Notes: a model not told the origin generated them from the letters alone. A stretch of DNA of 64,000 nucleotides from Pseudomonadota bacterium (GCA_023433705.1 JAEYUC010000007.1:38670-102669); one strand, 5' to 3'; positions 16,389 through 25,737 are shown, counted from the stretch's first letter. Program-made: numbers and translations.

Positions 16389-18454
16389 GGCGTGTCACCC
16401 GCGGGCGGCTGCGGCGCGACTGGATCGGTGGGCGACGCGTCCGACGGGTTTTCATCGGCCGGCGCGTTCTCGGGCGCGGCATCGGACGGCGCCTGCTCGG
16501 GCTGCACCTGTTCGAGCTCGCCTTGCGATTCGCTCGGCTGCTCGCCCGCGGGCGCACTCACCGCACCGCCACCGAGCGCGGCCCGGTCGTAGATTGCCGC
16601 GAGCGCGAAGCGCGCCTGGATCTGGTACGTGCCGATGCGTTCCTTCTGCTGCTCGAGCTCGTCGCGCGCGAGCGTTTCGAGCAATTCGTTCTGCTGCTTG
16701 GCGACTTCGGCGAGTCGCACCTGCGCGCCTTCGAGGCGCGCGCGCAGCGCGGCGACTCGCGCGGCGAAATCGCCCGTGTTGTTGGGCATCGAGCCGCGCG
16801 CCTTCTCGACGCGCACCCAGCGGTTCTGCGCTTCGCGCAATGCCTGGTCCAGGTCCTTCAAGGTCCTGCGCTCGTTCCACACGCGCGCCTTGAAGGCTTC
16901 GGCGAGACGCCAGTAGAGGACGCCCTTCGCCAGACGGGTCTTCTCGCGGATGGCGTTGGTTTCCTCGTCCTCCGGCGCGGTCAGCAGCGCCGCCTCGAGC
17001 CGCATGATGCGGGCCCACTGTTCGCGCTCCTGCGCCGTGCCGAGCGCGGCCACGTCCTGGGTGGTCTCGACCTCGTCGAGCATGCCGCCCACGGTGGCGC
17101 GATCCGCGCCGTATTTGTCGAGACGACCGGAAGCGAGCACGGCATCTGCCTGCGGCACACGTTCGGCGTACGCGCGCTCGCGCGTGTCGAGCATGTCGTC
17201 GAACGCGACGATGCTGTCCTGCCACTTAGAAAGCGTGCCGCCGAGGAACGCGAGATCGCGGTAGTTCTTGAGGCCTTCCTGGAAATCGTGTCCGGCCAGC
17301 AGGTGATAGAGATAACGCGACTCGGGCGCGTTGGGCAGCTCGCGCAGCTGCCAGAACCAGCCGTACTGGTCCCTGCCCCTTCCGTCCCGCTGCAGCAACC
17401 TGTCGAGCATGGTGCCGTCGTTGATCTCGGCGATCGACGTATCGATGTTCGCGGTCTCCGCGTCGAAAGACCGGATGGCGGTTTCGTAGTTATCCGCGGC
17501 CTGCGCGTTCGCGTTCAGCTTGGCGAATGCGTACGGAATCGCGAGATAGGCTTCCTGCACCGCCGAGTCGAGCAGGTTGCGATCGCGCAATTCCATCCAC
17601 GGAGTCAGCGCTTCCTGGAACTGTCCGCTCGCCGCGTCGGCCCAGCCGACCCCGAGCAGCGCCTTGTTCGAGTACGGACCGTCGAGCCGCACGCGCTGCA
17701 ATACGGGCTTGGCGAGATCCGGCTGGTTGTTCTGTAGATAGGCGTAACCGAGCGCGAGGTTCGCGCGGTCCTTGAGCGAACGGAGCTCGCGGCGGCCGGA
17801 CTCGAGCGTGCCGACCGTCGTCAAGAATGGATCCGCCTCGGCGATGAGTCCCTTGCGCACCAGCGCGACGCCCAGGTTGTACTGCGCGTACGCCAGCCAG
17901 TCCGATTGATCCTTGCGACCGCGCCAGGAATTCAGCAGCGCGATGGCCTCGTCGAAGCGCTGCTGGCGCAGCAGGATGTTGGACAGCAGGTGCATGCGCT
18001 CGGCTTCGAGATCCGGCGTGAGCCTGCCCTGCACTTCCTTGATGGCGCGCTCGGCGCGATCGAGATAGCCGCGCGCGTACCAGACCTTGCCGAGATAGAA
18101 CCACGCGCGGTTGCGAACGCCCTCGGGCACCGAACGCGTCAGCAGCGTCTCGAAGCGCTCGCCCGCCTCGTTGTGCAGGCCGAGCGAGAGATAGAGGCCA
18201 CCGAGCAGCAGGTTGGTCTCGGCGTCGTGGTGCGGCATGCGGCCCCACTGCTGGTAGGCCAGCAGCCGCGTGATCGCCTCGAGATCCTCGCCCTGGTAGT
18301 AATAGAAGAGTGCGTCGCCGAAGTGCAGGTCGCGCACCACCGTGGGCGACAACTTGTCGGCCTCGGGCTTGGCGGCATGCGCCGGCGCGGTCGTCAACGA
18401 CGCAATGGCCATCGACGAGATGGCCACCGCGAGCAACTGTGGGAGACGCTTCAA
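16385..18454 (-). CDS. periplasmic tetratricopeptide-repeat protein
   Basis: Protein of 689 residues with a signal peptide (cleavage near TAPAHAAKP), TPR-like helices over the first 300 residues (for example NLLLGGLYLSLGLHNEAGER and LAYAQYNLGVALVRKG), a more divergent helical middle, a coiled-coil-like Arg/Glu/Gln stretch at about 560-620, and a Pro/Glu/Asp-rich acidic tail. It precedes the 1147-residue TPR gene with a four-base overlap and follows the AraC-misnamed-type exported protein by 15 bases. It is likely to work with the larger TPR protein as a scaffold. Confidence 0.86.
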   Translation of the reverse strand: MKRLPQLLAVAISSMAIASLTTAPAHAAKPEADKLSPTVVRDLHFGDALFYYYQGEDLEAITRLLAYQQWGRMPHHDAETNLLLGGLYLSLGLHNEAGERFETLLTRSVPEGVRNRAWFYLGKVWYARGYLDRAERAIKEVQGRLTPDLEAERMHLLSNILLRQQRFDEAIALLNSWRGRKDQSDWLAYAQYNLGVALVRKGLIAEADPFLTTVGTLESGRRELRSLKDRANLALGYAYLQNNQPDLAKPVLQRVRLDGPYSNKALLGVGWADAASGQFQEALTPWMELRDRNLLDSAVQEAYLAIPYAFAKLNANAQAADNYETAIRSFDAETANIDTSIAEINDGTMLDRLLQRDGRGRDQYGWFWQLRELPNAPESRYLYHLLAGHDFQEGLKNYRDLAFLGGTLSKWQDSIVAFDDMLDTRERAYAERVPQADAVLASGRLDKYGADRATVGGMLDEVETTQDVAALGTAQEREQWARIMRLEAALLTAPEDEETNAIREKTRLAKGVLYWRLAEAFKARVWNERRTLKDLDQALREAQNRWVRVEKARGSMPNNTGDFAARVAALRARLEGAQVRLAEVAKQQNELLETLARDELEQQKERIGTYQIQARFALAAIYDRAALGGGAVSAPAGEQPSESQGELEQVQPEQAPSDAAPENAPADENPSDASPTDPVAPQPPAGDTP

Positions 18455-18469
18455 GGTCTCACTCCAACC

Positions 18470-19138
18470 TTATTCCCAGTCCTTTATCGCGAACTCGGGC
18501 TGCGCGCGCCGCTGCCGGTCGGTGATCTTGAGCTCGAGGTACTTCGCGCCCACTCCCTTCTCGAACTTTAGATTGGCGCCGCGCTTGTAGTCGCGCTCGT
18601 TCGGTCCCTTGCCGCTGAAGAACGCGACGAGCTCGTGCTCGCCCACCTTGAGGTTGCCCAGGTAGACGCGATGCACGCCGCCCTTGAGCAGCGCCTCCGC
18701 CTCGCGCGGCGTGTACAGGTAGTTGGCGACTTCCTTGTTGTCGATCTTGAGCGTGAGCGAATCGAGCGCGAAGAACTCGCCGATGTCCATGGAGACGAAG
18801 ATCGCGACCTGCGTGTTGGCCGGGAACAGCAGCTCTTCCTCGAGCACGAACAATTCGCGGTTGAGATCGACCACGTCTTTCTTGAGATCCTGCACGGTCT
18901 CGTCGAGCGCGCGCGTATCCGCAGGCGGCTCGCCGGACTCGGGCGGAGGCGCCTCCGCGCCGTCGACCGGCTCGGAGAGCAGCGTGCCCACGGGTGCGTC
19001 GGAGATGGTGGCGTCCGCGGGCGCGGACTCTTCCGTCTCGGCCGGTTGGGCCGGCGGCTCCTGTGCGACGGCCTGCGTCGACAGTACCGCGAAGGCGAAC
19101 CATGCGACGACGTGCGCGAACTTGGTGGGTTTCGGCAT
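18470..19138 (-). CDS. exported protein with coiled coil and C-terminal beta domain
   Basis: Protein of 222 residues. The ATG at 19138 is preferred because a signal peptide follows at once (MPKPTKFAHVVAWFAFAVL ... TQAVAQE); a start 78 bases earlier would bury it. An acidic linker is followed by a short coiled coil (TVQDLKKDVVDLNRELFVLE), then a beta-rich domain (TQVAIFVSMDIGEFFALDSL ... GEHELVAFFSGKGPN) that resembles a PEGA-like sandwich. No family confidently recognised. It lies between the thioredoxin-fold gene and the TPR genes and probably belongs to the same complex. Confidence 0.78.
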   Translation of the reverse strand: MPKPTKFAHVVAWFAFAVLSTQAVAQEPPAQPAETEESAPADATISDAPVGTLLSEPVDGAEAPPPESGEPPADTRALDETVQDLKKDVVDLNRELFVLEEELLFPANTQVAIFVSMDIGEFFALDSLTLKIDNKEVANYLYTPREAEALLKGGVHRVYLGNLKVGEHELVAFFSGKGPNERDYKRGANLKFEKGVGAKYLELKITDRQRRAQPEFAIKDWE

Positions 19139-19151
19139 AGTTAGACTCGGA

Positions 19152-19706
19152 TTACTCGTCCAGGAGGGTGCGCAGCTCGCGCACGTAGGTTTCTTCGTCA
19201 CGGGATTTGAATTCACGATGCGCGACGCGCAGCACGCCCGCGCGATCCACGAACACGACCATCGGCAGACGGTCGACTCCGTAGTCGCGGCCGGTATTGC
19301 GCGGCGTCGACACCAGCAGAGGGAACTGCACGTCCTGCGCGCGCGCGAACTTCTCGGCGCGCGCGAGATTCTCGTCGAGGTTCACGCCGATCACGACCAG
19401 GCCGGCGCTCTTGTAGGTCTTCGCGATGCGATCGAGCGCCTCGAGCTGGTCGCGGCAGGTATTGCAGCTGCCGCTCCAGAAACTAACTACGACGACTTCG
19501 CCGCGGTGCTCGGAGATGCGCACGTTCTCGCCGGAGATGTCGCGCGCCACCAGGTCGGGCGCGGGCTTGCCCACCAGCGCGGCGAGATCGGCGGCGGCGG
19601 TTGGCATCGCGAAACCGGCCGCGAGAGCGAGCAGGCAGCCGGACGCAACTGCAGCAATACGCTGACGCGCGGCATCCAGTGATCTCACTAACAAACAAGC
19701 GCTCAC
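19152..19706 (-). CDS. TlpA-like thioredoxin-fold protein
   Basis: First gene of the envelope-motor operon: about 184 residues from the GTG at 19706, with a signal segment (RQRIAAVASGCLLALAAGFA) and a redoxin domain containing SFWSGSCNTCRDQLEAL (Cys81, Cys84) and the cis-proline region VDRLPMVVFVD. It should act in the periplasm as a thiol-disulfide oxidoreductase. The start is uncertain: GTG at 19688 and a TTG at 19811 are alternatives, none with a good ribosome site. The CNTC motif is less common than CGPC and may shift its redox potential. Confidence 0.8.
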   Translation of the reverse strand: MSACLLVRSLDAARQRIAAVASGCLLALAAGFAMPTAAADLAALVGKPAPDLVARDISGENVRISEHRGEVVVVSFWSGSCNTCRDQLEALDRIAKTYKSAGLVVIGVNLDENLARAEKFARAQDVQFPLLVSTPRNTGRDYGVDRLPMVVFVDRAGVLRVAHREFKSRDEETYVRELRTLLDE

Positions 19707-19811
19707 GGTCGGTCCAACGGTTGGTTCGGGCCTGCGGTCACCGGACAAGCGAATCCGATTCCTCGCGAAATGACGCGGGAAACCCTCGCATAGCCGACTT
19801 AACAATGTCAA

Positions 19812-20059
19812 CGAAGCAAACCACGGTTTTCAGGGCTGTGTTTCCGGAGCTGGCGCTCCAATAGTTCAGGGGCTTCGCCCCACTCTTCACGCCGTCGAAG
19901 CGACGGCGTCCGTGAAGTTTTCGAGGCGGCTTCTGCACGCGTGGCGGTGGCGCCCTGACGGTGTCGCCGGTTGCCGACGATAGTCAGAGGATGTGGTCCG
20001 CTTCTCACGCCGTCGCGACGACGGCGTGTTTGAAGCGGATGATCGGCTCGCGGCAGCGG
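19812..20059. other. intergenic region with two related hairpins
   Basis: About 250 bases between the DUF1501 gene end and the start of the envelope-motor operon. It holds two perfect GC hairpins sharing one core: ACGCCGTCG-AAG-CGACGGCGT at 19889-19909 and CACGCCGTCG-CGA-CGACGGCGTG at 20006-20028, about 100 bases apart and separated by sequence with no gene. They lie 3' of the DUF1501 gene, so may act as terminators or mRNA-stabilising REP units. The operon promoter is presumably here too, but I cannot fix it. Confidence 0.55.
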
Positions 20060-21682
20060 CTAGGCGGGGCTGCTGATCGTGCCGTTGCACACGGGCGCGA
20101 AGATGGTTAGCGCGTCGCGAGCTGCAGAGTTGCCCAGGCCGTGGCGCGGGAAGAAGGCGGGCTGTTCGAACATCCCCTCTTCGCCGTGCAGCGCCATGTA
20201 ATTGAGCAACACGGTTTCCACGAGCAGGTTGACGGCGTTGGCGGCCGGACTCGAGTTGGTCATCACCGAACCCGCGGCGCTCATCGAGCCGATCTGCATC
20301 CGGTTGGGATCGCGGAACGCGACACGTCCCTGCGGCCGGTACACGAGCACCAGTGACGCGGCGGTCGACTGGTTGTCGCTCGCCCAGTCGAGCTTGCCGC
20401 GACCGTCGGGGGAGTTGTTCACGACGCCGTTGGCCGACAGCGCACCGTCGCTGAAGATGTAGATCATGAGCGGCTTGTTGCGTCGGCGGGCGTACTCGAG
20501 GCAGGCGCCGATGCAGCGGCCCGCGCGGAAGTTGCGCGTTTCGCCGGTGTTGCGTCCCTGGCCGTGGTAGTCGTAACCGCCCATCGTGATCGTGCCAGCC
20601 CCCGCGTAACCGTTGATGACCATCTTCATGACGGCCGCGGTCTTGCGGAATTCGCCATCATTCTGATACTCGGCCTGCGAGAAGATGCCGCTCGCGCCGA
20701 CGATCTCCGGATCGAGATCCGGGTTGAGCGCCGCCGGCGAGCGGAAGCGGTCCGCCAGGTAGGTGGACTTCACGTAGCCGCACTTCACGAGCTGGCGCAG
20801 CGCGGCCTCGTCGGCGCTCGAAAGCTTGGTATTGGCGAGATCGGTCTTGCGGTGACCGAGGCGCGTCATCGACTCGAGGACCGCGATGGCGTCGGCCGAC
20901 GTCTCGCCCGGGTTGGTTCCCGGCAGCAAACTACTGAGCTCGCCGGTGTCGACGAGGCCCGTCACGTCGCTGGCGCGATCCACCTTGGTGGGTCGCACGG
21001 CGGGGTTGATCATCGCCGCGGGCGCCATCGAGTTGCCGCCCGAATCCGAGTTCTGCGAACCGATCAGCGTCAGCAGCTCGCCGTCCGCGCCGATGCGGTT
21101 GATGCCGTACATCGGGTTGTGAGGATTGTTGCCCGTGTCGTTTTCCGAGCGCGCGGCGATTCCGAATCCGTTGGTGTTCGCGCGAGTCTCGACCTGCGTG
21201 GATTGCTGCATGCCGCGCAGGATCGCGCCGTCGGCGTGCCACAGCGCGCCGAATTCGTTGTTGACGAGGTTCGTGCCGGCGACGGCTCCCGGGGAGTTGG
21301 GCGTCATGTTGCCGGGAAGGCCGAGCGTGGCGTAACCCTGCGTCGAGAGGAAGTTGTCGGGCCGGCCCGCCTGGCCGATCAGCATTTCCGATCCGTGCAG
21401 GTTTGCACCGCCGGCGAGATCGAAGGCGATGAACGGCACCTTGCCCGCGCCTGCCGAGATGTTGCAGATGTCGGCGGCGTATTCCTCGAGCGGCGGGCTC
21501 ATGGCGGCATGCGCCCGGCGTCCGTACAGCGCGCTCAGCAGCGTGCCGCCGGCGACGATCGCGGGACCGGTCGTGAAACCCTGCGCGATGAAGTCTCGCC
21601 GCGTGACGGGACGCTTGTGGCTCTCGTGCCGGATCGGCTCGTTGAGACCCAGTGTGCGCGGGCTCTTCTTGAGGATGTACAT
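20060..21682 (-). CDS. Tat-exported DUF1501 protein
   Basis: Protein of 540 residues with a twin-arginine signal (TRRDFIAQGFTTGPAIVAGG at about 27-46), so it is exported folded, probably to the periplasm. The body matches DUF1501 proteins (sulfatase/alkaline-phosphatase-like fold): FDLAGGANLHGSEMLIGQAG near the start, GGYDYHGQGRNTGETRNFRAG around 385 and MIYIFSDGALSANG around 415. The catalytic nature is unknown for the family. It follows the LamG/cytochrome-like gene by 10 bases and is the last gene of the minus-strand half of the exported redox locus. Confidence 0.85.
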   Translation of the reverse strand: MYILKKSPRTLGLNEPIRHESHKRPVTRRDFIAQGFTTGPAIVAGGTLLSALYGRRAHAAMSPPLEEYAADICNISAGAGKVPFIAFDLAGGANLHGSEMLIGQAGRPDNFLSTQGYATLGLPGNMTPNSPGAVAGTNLVNNEFGALWHADGAILRGMQQSTQVETRANTNGFGIAARSENDTGNNPHNPMYGINRIGADGELLTLIGSQNSDSGGNSMAPAAMINPAVRPTKVDRASDVTGLVDTGELSSLLPGTNPGETSADAIAVLESMTRLGHRKTDLANTKLSSADEAALRQLVKCGYVKSTYLADRFRSPAALNPDLDPEIVGASGIFSQAEYQNDGEFRKTAAVMKMVINGYAGAGTITMGGYDYHGQGRNTGETRNFRAGRCIGACLEYARRRNKPLMIYIFSDGALSANGVVNNSPDGRGKLDWASDNQSTAASLVLVYRPQGRVAFRDPNRMQIGSMSAAGSVMTNSSPAANAVNLLVETVLLNYMALHGEEGMFEQPAFFPRHGLGNSAARDALTIFAPVCNGTISSPA

Positions 21683-21692
21683 GCTCTTCTCC

Positions 21693-24221
21693 CTACTGAA
21701 TCAGCAACGCGCCGCTGCCGAGCACTGCTCCGCAAGCCGCTTTCATGACCGTACGCCCGCCGTTCGACGCAGAGCCCGAGGGACCCGCGACCAGGCGGTT
21801 GACGAGACCGGGAGTGACATAGCCCGAACCCGGGTCCGTCACGCCGTTCAACAGTTCGTTGCGGATGTCCGTCGCGCTGATCTCGAAGGCCAGGCCCGCG
21901 CCGACCGTCTTGTCGACGATCGCCGTGACCAGGGCTTCACGATTCGCGTTGTTAGGCGCACCCGAGGTGCCGAACACCGCCGTGCCGGTACCGCTGCCGT
22001 CGAGCGAACCGTAGAACCGCGAACGCAGCGTGGCGTCGTCGACCATCACGTTGCAGTACTGCATCGCGAGCTGCGCGAGCGCGGTCTGCTGCGAGGGCCC
22101 GAACGTGCCGAACTTCTCGATGGCCGGCAGCGCCTGCTTGACCAGCGCGTAGGTGTCGCGCACCCGCTGGTTGGTCTGCGGCACACCCGTGATCTGAGAC
22201 AGCGTCGCGTTGATCTCGTCGAACGTGCGCAGGCCGACCTCGGATTCCGGCGGCAGATCGGCCGGAACGGCCGGCGTCGGCGCCGGCGGATCGGGCGGCG
22301 TGTAGCTCAGCGCGCCGATGCGCTCGAACGACAGGAAGTACACGTCGTTGGCGACGGTCGTGTCGATCGGGGCAACGGTGCCCACCTGCGAAAGCTGCTG
22401 ACCGGCGGCGGCGGTGTAGTTCGTGCCGCCCACGGTCGTGTCGAGCGGGACGTACGCCTGGCCCGTGTGCAGTTCCGCGCCGTTCACGCCGATGCGAATG
22501 CCAGCGATCGGCAGGTCGGACGGCGTGAAGTTCGGATCCAGGCTGATGAACGTCGGCTTGGTGAACTGCAGGCCGTAGCTGTCGAGCTGGCTGGCCTCGA
22601 GCATGATGTACGCCTGCGGCTCGTTCGGCAGCAGGTGGCCGATGCTGAACAGCATGAAGTACTTCTCGCCGACGCCGGCTTCGAAGTTCTGCTGGATCTG
22701 CGCCTGCGTGAGCGTGCGGTTGTGGATGGCGACCATGCGCATCACGCCTTCCCACTGGCGGTTCGTCGATGTCTCGTTGCCGAGCACCAGCGCGAACGTG
22801 TCGTCCCACTCGGCGAGACTGCCACCGCCCTGCGCGTCGACGTCGCCGGTGTATTCACCGTTCACGTAGAGGCGGCGGCCTTCGACCGGGCTGTAGGTGA
22901 GCACGATGTGCTGCAGGGCGGCCTGCGCGTCCTGGTCGTTGGCGTTGGTGAGCAGGACGGGATTGCCGTTCGCGCTCGTCTCGCTGCTGCGCGTGTACGC
23001 CTCGTACTGGTACATGCGCTGCGCGAGCGTGAAGTTGCGCGCGTTGTTGCCCGCCGAGTAGGAAACGAGGAACGCGTCTTCTTGCGCGACGTTGGCGTTG
23101 TTGGCCCACACCTCGATGGAGAACTCGCCCGTCGACTTGATCATGTCGGACAGCTTCTTCGAAGCCGACGCGGTGCCCTGCGCCTTGCCGGTGGGCCTGA
23201 AGACGACGCCCCAGCCGCCAACCCAAGAGTGGTCGCCGGACAGAGTGAGGTTCAGCGAGGGCTCGACACCGCTCGTGTCGTACACCGTGTTGCCCATGCC
23301 GGTCTTGAACTCGTACTTGGCGATCGTCGCCGACTCGTAGCGGTTGCCGCCGGCGGCCACCGTGCCGTCATACAAGGAGAGGCCCTTGGAGATGAGCAGC
23401 TGCGGATCGACGTTCGTGATCGGGATGCCGTTCGCGAACGCCTGGATCGCGTTCAGCATCGTGGTCGCGTTGTCGGAGCAGTTGCCCCAGCAGTTGTGGT
23501 TCTCGTCGGCCAGGCGCACGACCAGGCGCGACTGCGCCGGGTTGTCGAGATTGATCTTCGAGCGAATCGCGGCGTAGGCCGCATCCACGTCCGCGTCCGC
23601 GAACAGTGGCTGCTGCTGGATCGCGGCCGCCGAGGAATGGCAGCGCGAGCAGTTGGCCGTCGCGGTGTTGCGCACGAGTGCGTACAGCGCCGACGAGCCG
23701 AAGGCGCCCGAGTCCGCCGGGAAGTTGCGGCTGCCGCCGACTTCGCGGATCACGGGCGGAACGAGTTCGATCTCCGTGCCGCCGTTCGCGGTCGCGCCCG
23801 CCCAGTTGCGGATCCACACCGTCATGAGATCGGCGCAGGCCGAGGCGGAAGCCAGCCAGCAGTTGTGACCGCTGGCGACCTTGGTCACGAGACGCGACTG
23901 GTCCGGCTGCTGCAGGTTCGCGACCGTGTTGGCGGCCTCGTACGCGAGGTTCACGTTGTCGTTGCGGGCGAACATCGGCGTCTGGCCATTCGCGTTGTGG
24001 CACGAGCCGCAACGGTTGTTGCCCTTGATGTTCTCCCAGAGATTGATGCGGAAGGACTGCACGTCCGCGTTCTGCGCGGCGGGTCCGACGTAGTCGGTCA
24101 CCGGCGGCGCCTGCGTCACCGGGTTTTCGACCGTGGGCGCACCACCGCTCGAGCAGGCGGCGAGCACCGCCACCGCGGCGACGGCCGCGAACCAGCGCAT
24201 GAGTTTGTTTTGAGCGTTCAT
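21693..24221 (-). CDS. lipoprotein with two CxxCH repeats and a LamG-like domain
   Basis: Protein of 842 residues with a lipobox (VLAAC, Cys23). The N-terminal part holds two tandem repeats of about 110 residues, each with a heme-type CxxCH (Cys71-His75, CGSCH; Cys191-His195, CSRCH), a QSRLV block and a conserved NCW. A LamG/concanavalin-like domain follows (about 330-480: FSIEVWANNANV ... RRLYVNGEYTGDVD). The long C-terminal region is uncharacterised. It is predicted to sit in the outer or inner membrane facing the periplasm or surface. Whether the CxxCH sites bind heme is inference. Confidence 0.82.
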   Translation of the reverse strand: MNAQNKLMRWFAAVAAVAVLAACSSGGAPTVENPVTQAPPVTDYVGPAAQNADVQSFRINLWENIKGNNRCGSCHNANGQTPMFARNDNVNLAYEAANTVANLQQPDQSRLVTKVASGHNCWLASASACADLMTVWIRNWAGATANGGTEIELVPPVIREVGGSRNFPADSGAFGSSALYALVRNTATANCSRCHSSAAAIQQQPLFADADVDAAYAAIRSKINLDNPAQSRLVVRLADENHNCWGNCSDNATTMLNAIQAFANGIPITNVDPQLLISKGLSLYDGTVAAGGNRYESATIAKYEFKTGMGNTVYDTSGVEPSLNLTLSGDHSWVGGWGVVFRPTGKAQGTASASKKLSDMIKSTGEFSIEVWANNANVAQEDAFLVSYSAGNNARNFTLAQRMYQYEAYTRSSETSANGNPVLLTNANDQDAQAALQHIVLTYSPVEGRRLYVNGEYTGDVDAQGGGSLAEWDDTFALVLGNETSTNRQWEGVMRMVAIHNRTLTQAQIQQNFEAGVGEKYFMLFSIGHLLPNEPQAYIMLEASQLDSYGLQFTKPTFISLDPNFTPSDLPIAGIRIGVNGAELHTGQAYVPLDTTVGGTNYTAAAGQQLSQVGTVAPIDTTVANDVYFLSFERIGALSYTPPDPPAPTPAVPADLPPESEVGLRTFDEINATLSQITGVPQTNQRVRDTYALVKQALPAIEKFGTFGPSQQTALAQLAMQYCNVMVDDATLRSRFYGSLDGSGTGTAVFGTSGAPNNANREALVTAIVDKTVGAGLAFEISATDIRNELLNGVTDPGSGYVTPGLVNRLVAGPSGSASNGGRTVMKAACGAVLGSGALLIQ

Positions 24222-24234
24222 TATTGGTGCTCCC

Positions 24235-25425
24235 TCAATCGCCCATGCAGTACACGGCGGCCTCGGCGAAGACCTGTTTCAGCCGGTACTGGTTGTTCCT
24301 GAATCGGGTGGTCATCGCGGACACCTCGGCGCGGTCGGCCGCGTTGCCGGGCGCGCGCAGGCACACCGTCTTGAAGACCTTCTCGACCTGGCATTGCGCG
24401 AAGGCCGCGCTGGCCGCGAGCTCCTGCCCCATCGACTTGGCGCCCGTGCCCGAACCGGGCAGCGCGTTGTTCCAGCCGAGCACGGAGTTCTGGCCCTTGC
24501 GCCAGCGGTTCTCCCACGCGTCGTCGGGCGTCACGAAGCCCGGCGCGAAGTTGGTGGCGTTGTTGAAGTACTTGGGATGCACGGCGGACGGGTCGTAGAC
24601 CAGGCGCATCGTGCCCGGCGCGTCGGCGTTGCCGTTGTCGAAGTCGTAGTGCGCGAACGCCTGCGCGAGCGGATCCATGCCGTTGTGGCAGCCGATGCAG
24701 TTGTTCAGGAAGATGCGGCTGTCGCCACCGGGGCTGCGGCTGACGTCCTGGCGGATGCGATCCGGCGGCAGCGAGGTGTCGAGCACCTGCTCCATGTCGC
24801 GGCACAGGTGATTCATCAGCGTGAAGCGGAACATCGCGCGGTTGGTGCCGTCGACGAAGAACGCTTCGGACGAAGCGCGCGAGGTGATGAAGCCCGCGGT
24901 CGCGGAAGCCGGGATGCCGAGCACCGACGACTGGGCGACCGGGTCGAGGAACTCCTTGAGGTTCACCGCGTTGTTCTCGGCGGCCTCGTAGTGCGCGTTG
25001 CTGGTTGCCGAGGCAGCCGGCGTGACGCCACGGACCACGTATGTGAGGTCGGCCGACAGCGCGGTGCTGAAGTCGACGTTGTCGCGCACCATGCCGATGT
25101 ACGTCGCGACGTAGTCATTCAATGGGGCGAAGACCGTCTGGTCGCGGTTCGTCCACGGCACCGCCATGTTCTTGAGGGTGACGTTGTAGAACGAAGGGTT
25201 CTCGACGGCGTACTGCGTCGCGGCCTGCAGCGCCTGGCCGTTGGCCACGAGCGTTTCCATCGCGTCGAGGGTTTCCTCCGACGGCGGCACGCCCGCGATG
25301 CGGTCGTGGATGCGCTTGGCCTTGTCGCGGTCGTTCGCGGACGCCGCGGCTGCCAGGCATCCGAGCACGCAGGCAAGACCGAAGACCTTCAGTTTCGAGA
25401 CCTGTTGGTTATCCATTTGTGTCAT
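24235..25425 (-). CDS. exported CxxCH protein of the redox locus
   Basis: Protein of 396 residues from ATG 25425 (ATG 25416 is nearly as good); longer upstream starts would place 30 residues before the signal peptide (KVFGLACVLGCLAAAASAND). One heme-type motif, FLNNCIGCHNGMDP (Cys243-His247), is followed by a region resembling the C-terminal parts of DUF1588/DUF1585-type cytochromes. It is the first gene of the minus-strand half of the locus and starts 13 bases before the LamG protein gene. Function unknown; an electron-transfer or heme-dependent enzyme partner is plausible. Confidence 0.75.
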   Translation of the reverse strand: MTQMDNQQVSKLKVFGLACVLGCLAAAASANDRDKAKRIHDRIAGVPPSEETLDAMETLVANGQALQAATQYAVENPSFYNVTLKNMAVPWTNRDQTVFAPLNDYVATYIGMVRDNVDFSTALSADLTYVVRGVTPAASATSNAHYEAAENNAVNLKEFLDPVAQSSVLGIPASATAGFITSRASSEAFFVDGTNRAMFRFTLMNHLCRDMEQVLDTSLPPDRIRQDVSRSPGGDSRIFLNNCIGCHNGMDPLAQAFAHYDFDNGNADAPGTMRLVYDPSAVHPKYFNNATNFAPGFVTPDDAWENRWRKGQNSVLGWNNALPGSGTGAKSMGQELAASAAFAQCQVEKVFKTVCLRAPGNAADRAEVSAMTTRFRNNQYRLKQVFAEAAVYCMGD

Positions 25426-25737
25426 CCACATCCCATTTGACGGGTGCAGTATCGCCTCGCCCGTCGGCCACCTTGTTTGTCTCAGCTTGTGTACGTCTCC
25501 AAGCGGCGACAGGCACAATAATCACGTGTTCCAAGTAGTCTTGGACCCGAGGACTGCGAACCGCGTCACGGCGGTGAACGCCCCTGGTCTCTAACTACAA
25601 GGATCGACAAGAGAACCGCGTTGGCGGAACGGCTGCTGTGACGTCGTCGGCAGATCGCCGCGAGCGCACGCGGGATGATCGCATTACGTCACATGCACGT
25701 GCGGCAGCGCACATGCCTGTGCAGCTGGAGGACGGCA
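25426..25737. other. divergent promoter region of the exported redox locus
   Basis: 312 bases between the two halves of the locus without a convincing gene. Both halves must be transcribed from here. TGTGACGT (25637-25644) and ACGTCACA (25686-25693) form an 8-bp inverted repeat 41 bases apart, too far for a single CRP-type operator. A GGAGG at 25727-25731 serves the GTG start of the HzsA-like gene. I find no clear -35/-10 pair. Confidence 0.5.

Noticed and set aside
19806..19811. TTGACA (minus strand) as a -35 box for the envelope-motor operon
   Set aside because: No acceptable -10 hexamer is found at 16-18 bases; it is also the TTG of a spurious longer frame.
24500..25400. Plus-strand open frames over the CxxCH genes
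   Set aside because: They are antisense shadows; the minus-strand proteins have signal peptides and heme motifs.
25637..25693. TGTGACGT ... ACGTCACA as a CRP/FNR operator
   Set aside because: The half-sites are 41 bases apart instead of about six; they are not one dimer site.
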